DNA of 24,143 bases. It comes from an uncultured Azohydromonas sp. Its GTDB lineage: Bacteria; Pseudomonadota; Gammaproteobacteria; Burkholderiales; Burkholderiaceae_C. The notes beneath the pieces are model-generated. The model was given only the letters and a program-made list of their open reading frames with translations. It made no database searches and was not told where the DNA came from. The DNA lies in contig NZ_CALAOH010000131.1 in assembly GCF_937926365.1 (NCBI RefSeq), forward strand, positions 1-24,143. The letters run 5' to 3'. A program made the position numbers and the translations under genes. Below, in pieces: positions 14,486 through 21,022 of this stretch (position 1 is the stretch's first letter; each line of letters opens with the position of its first letter).

Positions 14486-15372
14486 GAGCGGGGAATCCTG
14501 GAAACGGCAGCAGGCGACTTGTTGAGCAGCAGCAGCGCCATGAGGATCAGCGCCAGTGCAGGCACGGTGCTCCAGGGCAGGTGCTCGTCGAACATCAACG
14601 TGCCTGCAGCCACACCCGTCAGCATCGACACGTACCCCATGAAGCTGAAGGTGACGGGTTCCGCCCTGCGCTGCAGCGCAAAGTACAGCAGATAGCCAAC
14701 GACCAGCGCCGCCGCCTGTGCGGCAAGCCAGTGCCATGCGCCTGCAAGCGATCCGATCGGAAAAGGTGCGACCGCAGCGGCACCGGCCAGCATCACGGCC
14801 GACGACAACAGGGTGGCCGCGGAGAGCCAATCGCCGTCAACGCCGGGTGGCATGCATCGCGAACGGTACACGTTGCCGGCGGCAATCGATGCCGGGATGG
14901 CGACCACGAGCAGTACGGCCGTCAGGTCATCACTGAACGAAAGCCCGCGGCCAAGCACCAGCAGTGCGGCGCCAGCGCAGCCCAGAGCCACGGCGGCCAC
15001 GCGCCTGAACGTGGGTGGCTCCAACCGCAACAGCAGCGCGATGGCCAGCGTGAAGACCGCCGGCAGGGTGAAAGCAAGCGCGGCGAAGCTCGCACCCGCA
15101 CGCGCCGTGAGCCAATACAACGCCGACATCGGCACGGCATGACCCAGCAACCCGGCAGTCAGGCCGAAACGCAGCAGGACAGCTGGCGGAGCCGGCACGC
15201 CGGCTCGCGACAGGCCAAGCAGCAGCAGCATCGCGCCCGCCACTGCGGTGGGCAAGGTCGCAAAGAGCAGTACACCCGCGCCTTGGGCGGCAGCCAGCTT
15301 GGCGAAAGGAACGCCCAAACCTAGACAGACGCCCGTGCCCAGAAGCAAGGGGGCGATAGCGAGGAGGCTCAT
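14482..15372 (-). CDS. EamA/DMT-superfamily permease
   Basis: A 296-residue, very hydrophobic protein with about 10 membrane segments in two repeated halves of roughly 140 residues. This is the layout of EamA-type drug/metabolite transporters. Recognisable stretches are YWLTARAGASFAALAFTLPAVF in the first half and the closing MFDEHLPWSTVPALALILMALLLL in the second. It probably exports or imports a small metabolite; the substrate cannot be predicted. No ribosome site precedes its ATG. Instead, the stop of a small upstream ORF overlaps the start (ATGA), suggesting coupled initiation. The pirin gene follows with a second ATGA overlap. Confidence 0.9.
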   Translation of the reverse strand: MSLLAIAPLLLGTGVCLGLGVPFAKLAAAQGAGVLLFATLPTAVAGAMLLLLGLSRAGVPAPPAVLLRFGLTAGLLGHAVPMSALYWLTARAGASFAALAFTLPAVFTLAIALLLRLEPPTFRRVAAVALGCAGAALLVLGRGLSFSDDLTAVLLVVAIPASIAAGNVYRSRCMPPGVDGDWLSAATLLSSAVMLAGAAAVAPFPIGSLAGAWHWLAAQAAALVVGYLLYFALQRRAEPVTFSFMGYVSMLTGVAAGTLMFDEHLPWSTVPALALILMALLLLNKSPAAVSRIPRS

Positions 15373-15506
15373 GGGTTTCGAGTCGGTGGTTTGCGTAGCC
15401 GCAATCTAGGCACCGGTGTCGGCTTGTCCCAGCCCGCGCCAGGAAACAGACTCTTTCCCAATCCGAAGGCCGTGATGGTGGCCAGCAGCATCCATGCTGC
15501 CTTCAT
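15369..15506 (-). CDS. Small hypothetical protein (45 aa) coupled to the EamA gene
   Basis: An ATG at 15506 preceded by a purine-rich GGGGGGA opens a 45-codon frame. It starts MKAAWMLLATITAFGLGKSL and ends in a basic tail RLRLRKPPTRNP. The N-terminal 17 residues could be a membrane anchor or an uncleaved signal. Its TGA overlaps the EamA ATG by four bases (ATGA), the same arrangement as real gene junctions elsewhere in the window, and the EamA gene has no ribosome site of its own. I do not recognise a family. It could be a leader ORF that feeds ribosomes to the permease, a small membrane protein, or chance. Confidence 0.42.
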   Translation of the reverse strand: MKAAWMLLATITAFGLGKSLFPGAGWDKPTPVPRLRLRKPPTRNP

Positions 15507-15555
15507 CGTGTCCCCCCGTTGTGCCGGTCGATTTTTCCGGGAAGTCTGCGCGAGT

Positions 15556-16101
15556 TCAGGGCTTGTCGCGGAGAGCGGTGACCGTGGCGGCGTCAGCCCG
15601 TTGAGCGGGCACCGCTGGCGAACGTGGCGCTGAGCGAGTGCGCGGCAGCAGCAGTTCGGCCTTCAGCCCGCCGAGGCGTGCGCTGCCCAGCGTCACCTTG
15701 CCGCCGTAGAGCTCGGCGAGCTCGTGCACGTGCACTTCGCCATCCGCCGGCGCATCCGCGGGAGCGCGCAACTCGGTGTCCCACAGCGAGCGTGAGCGCA
15801 GCACGCCGCGCCGAGGCGCTGTGCCCCCCATCTCGTCGATCTGCCAGTACAGGCCCGAGTACGGCCGGGTCCAGCGCGGATCGCTCAGCCGAGCCGGATC
15901 GAGCAGGGGCTGCCCGTTGGCATCCACCTCGAACCGCGCCGTCACCTGGTCGAGCTCGGTGGCCAGCGTCGCCACGAATTGGCGCGTGACGTGTTCGCGG
16001 AACAGTCCGGACAGCAGCCAGCCCGCGATCAGCACGGCCACGGCCGTGGCCATGAACGTGGCCACCAGCAGCCGCCAGCGCAGTGATCGCGGCAACGGCA
16101 T
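15556..16101 (-). pseudogene. Sensor histidine kinase remnant with large internal in-frame deletion
   Basis: The 181-residue product starts like an EnvZ/QseC-type sensor kinase: a membrane segment (about 10-33), then a periplasmic sensor region with RFEVDANGQPLLDP, TRPYSGLYWQIDE and RSRSLWDTELRAP up to HVHE (124-127). It then jumps directly to LAELYGGKVTLGS and GGLKAELLLP (128-154), which is the very end of a HATPase domain. The second membrane span, HAMP, histidine dimerisation domain and nearly all ATP-binding motifs are absent; about 250 residues are missing compared with the usual 430-460. The frame is kept. GAGCTCG occurs twice around the joint (about 15710-15725), which might mark the deletion. 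The start has GAGG upstream and lies 9 bases after the response regulator stop. It cannot phosphorylate anything. Confidence 0.85.
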
Positions 16102-16110
16102 CCGGATGCC

Positions 16111-16773
16111 TCACATCCCGGGCCCGAGCCGGTAACCCAGCCCGCGCACCGTCTCGATGGTGTCGGCAGGCAGCTTGCGGCGCAGCCGGGCGATGAAGAC
16201 CTCGACCGTGTTGGAGTCCCGGTCGAAGTCCTGGGCGTACAGGTGCTCGGTGAGCTCGGTGCGCGACACGACCTGGCCGGGCCGGTGCATCAGGTACGAC
16301 AGCAGCCGGTACTCGTGCGAGGTCAGGCTCACCGGACGGCCGGCGACGCTCACACGGCCGCCGCGGGTGTCCAAGGTCAGGGCGCCACACCGCAGCAGCG
16401 GCGACGCCAGCCCCTGGGCGCGCCGGATGAGGGCCCGCACGCGCGCGAGCAACTCCTCCATGTGGAACGGCTTGGCCAGGTAGTCGTCGGCCCCGGCGTC
16501 GATGCCCGCCACCTTCTCGTGCCAGCTGTCCCGGGCGGTGAGGATGAGCACCGGCATGGTCCTCCCGGCGCTGCGCCAGTGCTGCAGCACCGTCAGCCCA
16601 TCGACGATCGGCAACCCGAGGTCGAGCACGACCGCGTCGAACGGCTCGGTGTTGCCCAGGTGCTCGGCGTCGCGGCCGTTGTCGGCCTCGTCCACGGCAT
16701 AGCCGGCTTGCTGCAAGGCAGTGCGCAGCTGCGTCCGCAAGGTGGGTTCGTCCTCAACCAGCAGCAATCTCAT
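16111..16773 (-). CDS. OmpR/PhoP family response regulator
   Basis: A 220-residue two-domain response regulator. The receiver domain (1-115) has the acidic pair at Glu7/Asp8, the phosphorylation site Asp51 in VVLDLGLP, Thr79 in LILTARD and Lys101 in YLAKPF. The C-terminal winged helix (about 125-218) has LTSHEYRLLSYLMHRPGQVVS and DSNTVEVFIARLRRKL, typical of the OmpR/PhoP DNA-binding domain. It appears intact. Its natural partner is the downstream kinase gene, which has lost its catalytic core, so this regulator is either orphaned or phosphorylated by another kinase or acetyl phosphate. The upstream PepSY gene is 27 bases away in the same direction and probably shares its promoter. Likely targets are the 11-base-spaced repeats at 17217-17256. 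Confidence 0.94.
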   Translation of the reverse strand: MRLLLVEDEPTLRTQLRTALQQAGYAVDEADNGRDAEHLGNTEPFDAVVLDLGLPIVDGLTVLQHWRSAGRTMPVLILTARDSWHEKVAGIDAGADDYLAKPFHMEELLARVRALIRRAQGLASPLLRCGALTLDTRGGRVSVAGRPVSLTSHEYRLLSYLMHRPGQVVSRTELTEHLYAQDFDRDSNTVEVFIARLRRKLPADTIETVRGLGYRLGPGM

Positions 16774-16800
16774 CGTGCCTCCCTCGTGTTCCTCAGTCCC

Positions 16801-17193
16801 TTACCGGGCCGGCCCCTGCGCCGGCGGCGGGCCCTTGGGGCGCTGCTTCAACACCTCGGCCGCTCGGGCATCGACCGCCAGCTTCAGCACCTGGCCGCCG
16901 GGCTGCAGGAGCTTCACCTCGTAAACCCAGCGCCCGTCGTCGCGCTCGAGCTCGATCTCCAGCACCTGGCCCGGGTGGGTGCGCTGCAGCCGCTCCAGCA
17001 GCTCGGGCAGCGCCAGCGCCTGGCCTGACTGCACGGCATCCCGGGCGCGCTCGTGGTCACCCTTGTCGGCGCGAGCCGGCAGGGCGGTCCACAGCGCGCA
17101 AGCCGCGAGCAGCCAGGCGGCACGCCGGCTGATGCGCACCGGGCGCACCGTCCCGGGGACGGTGGCGTGGAGGGGGTGGAGCGGGCATTTCAT
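16801..17193 (-). CDS. PepSY domain-containing periplasmic protein
   Basis: A 130-residue protein. After about 20 polar residues comes a signal peptide core (RRAAWLLAACALWTALPARA, ending near residue 42). A single PepSY domain follows: ARDAVQSGQALALPELLERLQRTHPGQVLEIELERD and WVYEVKLLQPGGQVLKLAVDA. Such proteins are common next to two-component systems in betaproteobacteria and are thought to modulate or sense at the membrane; no enzymatic activity is known. The ATG at 17193 has only a weak ribosome site, so a downstream GTG (VRISRRAAW) is a possible alternative start. It is first in a PepSY-regulator-kinase unit and lies directly downstream of the repeat array. Confidence 0.88.
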   Translation of the reverse strand: MKCPLHPLHATVPGTVRPVRISRRAAWLLAACALWTALPARADKGDHERARDAVQSGQALALPELLERLQRTHPGQVLEIELERDDGRWVYEVKLLQPGGQVLKLAVDARAAEVLKQRPKGPPPAQGPAR

Positions 17194-17216
17194 GCGGCCA
17201 GTCTTCAGCGTCTTGG

Positions 17217-17256
17217 CTGAACGGCAGATGAACGGCCGGTTCAGGAAACGTTCAGG
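17217..17256 (-). promoter_or_regulatory. Two pairs of 11-base-spaced direct repeats (probable OmpR/PhoP-type operator)
   Basis: Reading the plus strand, TGAACG occurs at 17218-17223 and again at 17229-17234. GTTCAGG occurs at 17239-17245 and again at 17250-17256. Each pair has an 11-base period, i.e. one helical turn, which is the geometry bound by OmpR/PhoP-type dimers. The second pair is the inverted form of the first (CTGAAC against GTTCAG). They lie 24-63 bases upstream of the PepSY start and about 60-100 bases upstream of the divergent cytochrome remnant, so they could control both directions and provide autoregulation of the adjoining response regulator. Confidence 0.6.
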
Positions 17257-17313
17257 CCTCGTTGCGAAGAATGCCTCCAACACCTGCAACAGCACCGCTC
17301 CGAGGAGCCTGTA

Positions 17314-17586
17314 GTGAACGCCCAGCTGACCTGGATCAAACATCGCCGCCCTCGCTGATTGCCGGCGGCCATGCTGGCGGCCTGCCTTGCCGCGGCAGCC
17401 GGCACGGTCCGGGCCAGCGACACCACCATCGCGACACTGGCGCCCGCCTTCAATCCACAGGCATTCACGGACACCGCGAAGGTCGACAAATGGTTCTGCC
17501 GCAACTGCAAGGACGTCGCGCAGCGCGAATGCACGGCCACCGAAAAGGCCGACGTGGTGGGCTACCTGCTCGGCCTCATGCGCTGA
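17314..17586 (+). pseudogene. SHP-type (DUF1924) cytochrome remnant lacking its haem site
   Basis: The reading frame starts at a GTG (17314) with a strong GAGGAG and encodes a signal-peptide n-region (NAQLTWIKHRRPR). It is broken by an in-frame TGA at 17356-17358, then continues LPAAMLAACLAAAAGTVRAS, the rest of the signal peptide. After ASD it goes straight to TTIATLAPAFNPQAFTD and KVDKWFCRNCKDVAQREC...EKADVVGYLLGL, the C-terminal half of SHP-type cytochromes. R. sphaeroides SHP has the corresponding KEIAPLAPS...KWLGRNC...GRDC. The N-terminal half with CxxCH is deleted, so no haem can be attached. A short product from the TTG at 17359 or ATG at 17371 is possible. It is divergent from the PepSY gene. 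The diheme cytochrome and cytochrome b genes that usually accompany SHP are not here. Confidence 0.75.
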
Positions 17587-17686
17587 GGCTCAACCCTTCG
17601 TCCTGTTCTTCTGGAGGATCGTTTTCGCCCCCGGAAATGGCCGCTCCCGTGCACAGATCGAGCGGTCGTTGCAACGGCCCCCAGTC
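17587..17686. other. Convergent gap between cytochrome remnant and nosX
   Basis: No gene is seen. CCGCTC at 17641-17646 can pair with GAGCGG at 17660-17665, and CGTTGCAACG at 17667-17676 is a perfect palindrome. Either could form a hairpin between the converging transcripts. Neither has a T-run on either strand, so a terminator is not claimed. Confidence 0.3.
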
Positions 17687-18703
17687 CTACGTTGGCGAAC
17701 GCGTGGCATCGAGCATCTCCAGCCGACCCTCAGGCCCGACCAGGTAGACCCTCGTCGACGGGTATGCCCGCAGCAACGTCGTGGCCTGCGCTGGCGGCCC
17801 GATCGCCAGCGCCGTTGACAGCCCATCGGCCAGCGTCGCACGTGAGGCGGCCACGGAAACCGACAGGTAGTGGTTGGCGCTGCGGCCCGTGCGGGGATCC
17901 AGCAGGTGGTGGATGCGCGGGTCGGTGCCGAACGGGGTGCCGTAGCCTGCGGACGTCGCCAGAGCCGGCAACGCGCCGCGGTCCTGGCCCAGCGGCAGTT
18001 CGACGATGGTGTGGGTCAGATCCCGAGGATCGACAATGCCCGCGCGCCAGGCTTGGCCGTCGGCTCGGTGGCCGAGCGCACGCACCTCCCCGAGATCAAT
18101 CAGCACATCGCCGAAATCCGCAGCCCGCAGCAGGTCGGTCACGCGGTCGGTCACATAGCCCTGGGCCACGCCGTTGAGCGTGATCGCCATGCCGGGCCTG
18201 CGCAGGCGCACGAGGTCGGGGCGCAGCTCAACCGCCCTGAAGTCCACCAGGCGCAGCACCCGCTCGATCGCCTGCGGGCGGGGCCCGCCCGGCGCGCACC
18301 CTGGCGTGGCAAAGTGGTTCGCATACAGCCGGTACAGCGGCTGCATCGTCGGATCGAAGGCTCCGGCGCTGCGCTGAGAGAGCGACAGGCTGAAGGCCAA
18401 CAGCTCGACAAGCTCGTGCGGCGGCCCGGGCAACTCGCCCTGCGCGTTCAGCCGCGAGAGCGCCGAGTCGGCGCGGTAGAGGCTGAAGATGTCCTCCAGC
18501 CGCTGCAACTCGCGCACGCAGGCCTCCAATTGCGCCTGCGCCCTGGCGCGATCCGGGTGGACCAGCGTGATCGATGCCAAGGCACCCATGGCGGTCCCAC
18601 GCCAGACACAAGGTGGTGGCGCGGCCGCCGCGCGCACGGCGTGCCAAGGTGCCAGGGCGGCGCAAGTGGCCGCGATGGAGAGGAAGCGGCGACGGCTGGA
18701 CAT
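17687..18703 (-). CDS. nosX: NosX: periplasmic FAD:protein FMN transferase (ApbE family)
   Basis: A 338-residue ApbE-family protein. The N-terminus MSSRRRFLSIAATCAALA is a twin-arginine-type signal peptide with a likely end near HAVRA. Family motifs are FDPT (116-119), NGVAQGYVTDRV (177-188), ATSAGYG, HHLLDPRTG (265-273) and ADGLSTALAIG (292-302); Asp and Thr of the last block help bind Mg. In nos clusters this protein covalently attaches FMN to NosR, which feeds electrons to N2O reductase. The ATG at 18703 is chosen because GAGG lies 7 bases upstream; a GTG at 18715 that overlaps the nosL stop is the alternative. It is the last gene of the visible nos run. NosR is not in the window. Confidence 0.9.
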   Translation of the reverse strand: MSSRRRFLSIAATCAALAPWHAVRAAAAPPPCVWRGTAMGALASITLVHPDRARAQAQLEACVRELQRLEDIFSLYRADSALSRLNAQGELPGPPHELVELLAFSLSLSQRSAGAFDPTMQPLYRLYANHFATPGCAPGGPRPQAIERVLRLVDFRAVELRPDLVRLRRPGMAITLNGVAQGYVTDRVTDLLRAADFGDVLIDLGEVRALGHRADGQAWRAGIVDPRDLTHTIVELPLGQDRGALPALATSAGYGTPFGTDPRIHHLLDPRTGRSANHYLSVSVAASRATLADGLSTALAIGPPAQATTLLRAYPSTRVYLVGPEGRLEMLDATRSPT

Positions 18704-18711
18704 GTCAGGCC

Positions 18712-19269
18712 TCACTGCGATGGATGGCGGGCGCCGCTGCCGTGCAGGTCAACCGGCCCGAGCACGTAAGCGTCAGGGATGTCGCCCAGCCGGACGACGC
18801 GGCCGCCGTGCGAGGCCGTGAAAGCCTCGGCCAGCGCCCAATCGGAGAACGGCACCGCCTCCGGAGCGCCCATGCCGCCACGCATGTCGCTGTCGATCAC
18901 GAACCAGGCTTTTCGCGGGTCCACCCAGGCGCCCGCTTCCGGTTGTTTCCAATGCTTGGCGCGGGCCATGTCGTTGACGTAGACCGCGGTGGTGTCGCGC
19001 GGCTCCTCGGGCAGCCGCATGAACGCCAGGGTGTCGCGTACGGATGAGAACCACAGCGGCTCCTTGCGGCTGGCCAGATGGACCTGTCCTTTAGGCCCCT
19101 CGTGGTCGACAAGCAGCATGCCGCAGTAGTGCCCCGTCGCCTCGGCATGCACCTCGGCCGGTGGCGGCGCCGGCAGCGATGCGGATCGTTTGCAGCCGGC
19201 AACCAATGCCACGGCGAAGAACAGCACTGCGGATCTCCGGCCGAGCCCAGGATGGCGAGTCATGCTCAT
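18712..19269 (-). CDS. nosL: NosL copper-binding lipoprotein
   Basis: A 185-residue lipoprotein. The signal ends in the lipobox LVAGC with the acylated Cys26. The NosL hallmark, YCGMLLVDHEGPKGQV, follows, with Cys49-Gly50-Met51 at the copper-binding region. Later blocks are LWFSSVRDTLAFM, YVNDMARAKHW and AWFVIDSDMRGGMG. NosL is a periplasmic Cu(I) chaperone for assembly of the catalytic copper-sulfur cluster of NosZ, working with the NosDFY complex. The ATG at 19269 has AGGAGG 6 bases upstream and overlaps the nosY stop (ATGA); a second ATG lies two codons on. Confidence 0.94.
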   Translation of the reverse strand: MSMTRHPGLGRRSAVLFFAVALVAGCKRSASLPAPPPAEVHAEATGHYCGMLLVDHEGPKGQVHLASRKEPLWFSSVRDTLAFMRLPEEPRDTTAVYVNDMARAKHWKQPEAGAWVDPRKAWFVIDSDMRGGMGAPEAVPFSDWALAEAFTASHGGRVVRLGDIPDAYVLGPVDLHGSGARHPSQ

Positions 19270-20090
19270 AGAGGCCTCCTGCGAAACACCGCGACGGCCA
19301 GCGCCAATGGCACCAGGACCCATGCCGCCAGTACGGCCAGGAACACCGGGGCCGGCAGCGCCGCCGGATCACCGGGGCCCGCCATGCCGCTGTAGACCGA
19401 CACGGCCTCGCTGGCGGTCATGTTGAACAGGCGGTAGACGTCGGTGGGATTGAGCAACAGCAGCGCATCGAGCTCGGACTTGCCCAGCACGCGCCCCTGG
19501 TCGGCAACCAGTACGCCCAGCAACGCCGTGTCGTAGAGCAGCACGAAGAACAGCCACACGCCGACCGCCAGGCCTGCGGCGGTCGCGCGCTCGCGCACCA
19601 GCGTGCTGGCCAGGCCTCCGATCGCCACGAAGGAGGCGCCCAGCATCACCGAGGTCAGCACCATGCCCCCAAAGGCCTGCAAGGCCTGCGTCCCGACACC
19701 GCCCCGCAGCCACAGCGCGGCGGCTGCCGAGCCGTAGCCGAGCACGGTCGCGACGCCGAGGATCACGACCTGCCCCAACCCCTTGCCGACCACGACCTGC
19801 CAGCGTGCCACCGGATAGGCCAGCAACAGCATCAGCGTGCCGCGCTCGTGCTCGCCGACGATGCTGTCGAAGGACAGCAGCAGCGCGATCAGCGGCACCA
19901 GGAAGATCGTCAGGCTGGCCAGGCTGACGACCACCACCGCCAGCGGATCGGCCTTCACCACACCGGTCGGTGCGCTTCCAAGCAATGCCAGCGACAGCGC
20001 CAGCGCCGCCATCAGCACCGTCGTGGCCAGCACCCAGCGGTTGCGAAGACCTACGCGCACTTCCTGCGCCGCGACCGTGAACAGCCTCAT
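19266..20090 (-). CDS. nosY: NosY: ABC-2 type permease of the copper-site maturation complex
   Basis: A 274-residue inner-membrane protein with about six membrane segments. It opens MRLFTVAAQEVRVGLRNRW and includes DSIVGEHERGTLMLLLAYPV, the conserved ABC-2 coupling region, and LLLNPTDVYRLFNM towards the C-terminus, typical of NosY. It dimerises as the membrane part of NosDFY, which supplies sulfur and copper handling for NosZ assembly. The ATG at 20090 overlaps the nosF stop by ATGA, with GAGGAGG upstream, and its own stop overlaps the nosL start. The longer open frame upstream is not coding, because nosF occupies that stretch in another frame. Confidence 0.95.
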   Translation of the reverse strand: MRLFTVAAQEVRVGLRNRWVLATTVLMAALALSLALLGSAPTGVVKADPLAVVVVSLASLTIFLVPLIALLLSFDSIVGEHERGTLMLLLAYPVARWQVVVGKGLGQVVILGVATVLGYGSAAAALWLRGGVGTQALQAFGGMVLTSVMLGASFVAIGGLASTLVRERATAAGLAVGVWLFFVLLYDTALLGVLVADQGRVLGKSELDALLLLNPTDVYRLFNMTASEAVSVYSGMAGPGDPAALPAPVFLAVLAAWVLVPLALAVAVFRRRPL

Positions 20091-21022
20091 GGTGCTTCGC
20101 CCTCCTCTTCTTGCGCAGCGCCGACGAGGTGGCTGTACAGCTCCTGCAGCCCCGGCGCCGCGAGGTCCAGGTCTTCCACCACCTCGCCAGCCTGCGCGAT
20201 GGCTCGCAGCGTCGCCATCTTGGCCTCCGGAGCAACGAGCAGCGTGAGCTGCGTGCCGCTGCGCTCGATGCAACGCGCCTGGGGCGGCAGCAGCGCGAGC
20301 ACCGTCGTGATGGAGCAGGTCCGCACCTGCAGCCGGATGCGAACTTCGGCCGCGACGCCCTGGCGCAGCTCGGCCAGCGTGCCGGCCGCCAGCAGGCGCC
20401 CGCCGTGCATGATCGCCGCGCGATCGACGCGCTGCTGCACTTCGGCCAGCGCATGCGTCGAGATCAGCACCGTCGCGCCGCCGCTGCGCAAGCGGTCCAC
20501 CATCTCGTAGACATCGCGTCGCGACGCCGGGTCCAGGCCGCTGGTCGGCTCGTCGAACAGCAGCAACTGCGGCTCGCCGATCAGCGCCTGCGCGATGCCC
20601 AGGCGTTGGCGCATGCCCTTGGAATACGTTGCCAGCCGCCGGTGCGCCGCATGGGCGATGCCCACCCGCTCCAGCAGCTCGGCATTGAGCCGGCTCGGCG
20701 CGCCCTTGAGCCTCGCATAGAAGGCCATCAGCTCGTGGCCCGTCATCGCGCCATGGAACGCGACGCTCTCCGGCAGGAAGCCGATCGTGCGCCGCACCTG
20801 GGCCGCACCGCGGCCGGCCGGGTCCGTGCCGCGCACCCGCACCGTGCCCGCGTCCGGCCGGATCAGGCCCAGCAGCAGCTTGATCAAGGTCGTCTTGCCT
20901 GCGCCGTTGTGCCCGACGAGCGCCGTCGCCTCGCCCGCCACCAGCGGCAGCGACACGTGGTCGAGCGCCGTCACGGCGCCGTAGCGCTTGGTGACCGCAC
21001 GCCACTCGGCCACCACCGTCAT
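20087..21022 (-). CDS. nosF: NosF: ABC transporter ATP-binding protein
   Basis: A 311-residue ATPase. Walker A is GHNGAGKTT (37-45), the Q-loop region is IGFLPESVAF, the signature is YSKGMRQRLG, Walker B is LLLFDEPTSGLDP and the switch histidine is in LISTHAL. The C-terminal 90 residues form the accessory domain usual for NosF/CcmA-like subunits, ending in an acidic tail (QEEEGEAP). It powers NosDFY during assembly of the NosZ active-site cluster and is a cytoplasmic protein on the inner membrane face. The ATG at 21022 overlaps the nosD stop by ATGA, and nosY overlaps its own stop in the same way. Confidence 0.95.
   Translation of the reverse strand: MTVVAEWRAVTKRYGAVTALDHVSLPLVAGEATALVGHNGAGKTTLIKLLLGLIRPDAGTVRVRGTDPAGRGAAQVRRTIGFLPESVAFHGAMTGHELMAFYARLKGAPSRLNAELLERVGIAHAAHRRLATYSKGMRQRLGIAQALIGEPQLLLFDEPTSGLDPASRRDVYEMVDRLRSGGATVLISTHALAEVQQRVDRAAIMHGGRLLAAGTLAELRQGVAAEVRIRLQVRTCSITTVLALLPPQARCIERSGTQLTLLVAPEAKMATLRAIAQAGEVVEDLDLAAPGLQELYSHLVGAAQEEEGEAP

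Noticed and set aside
20091..21005. Upstream extension of the nosY frame as a fusion protein
   Set aside because: The extra 300 residues are an out-of-frame reading of nosF; NosY starts properly at 20090 with MRLFTVAAQEV.
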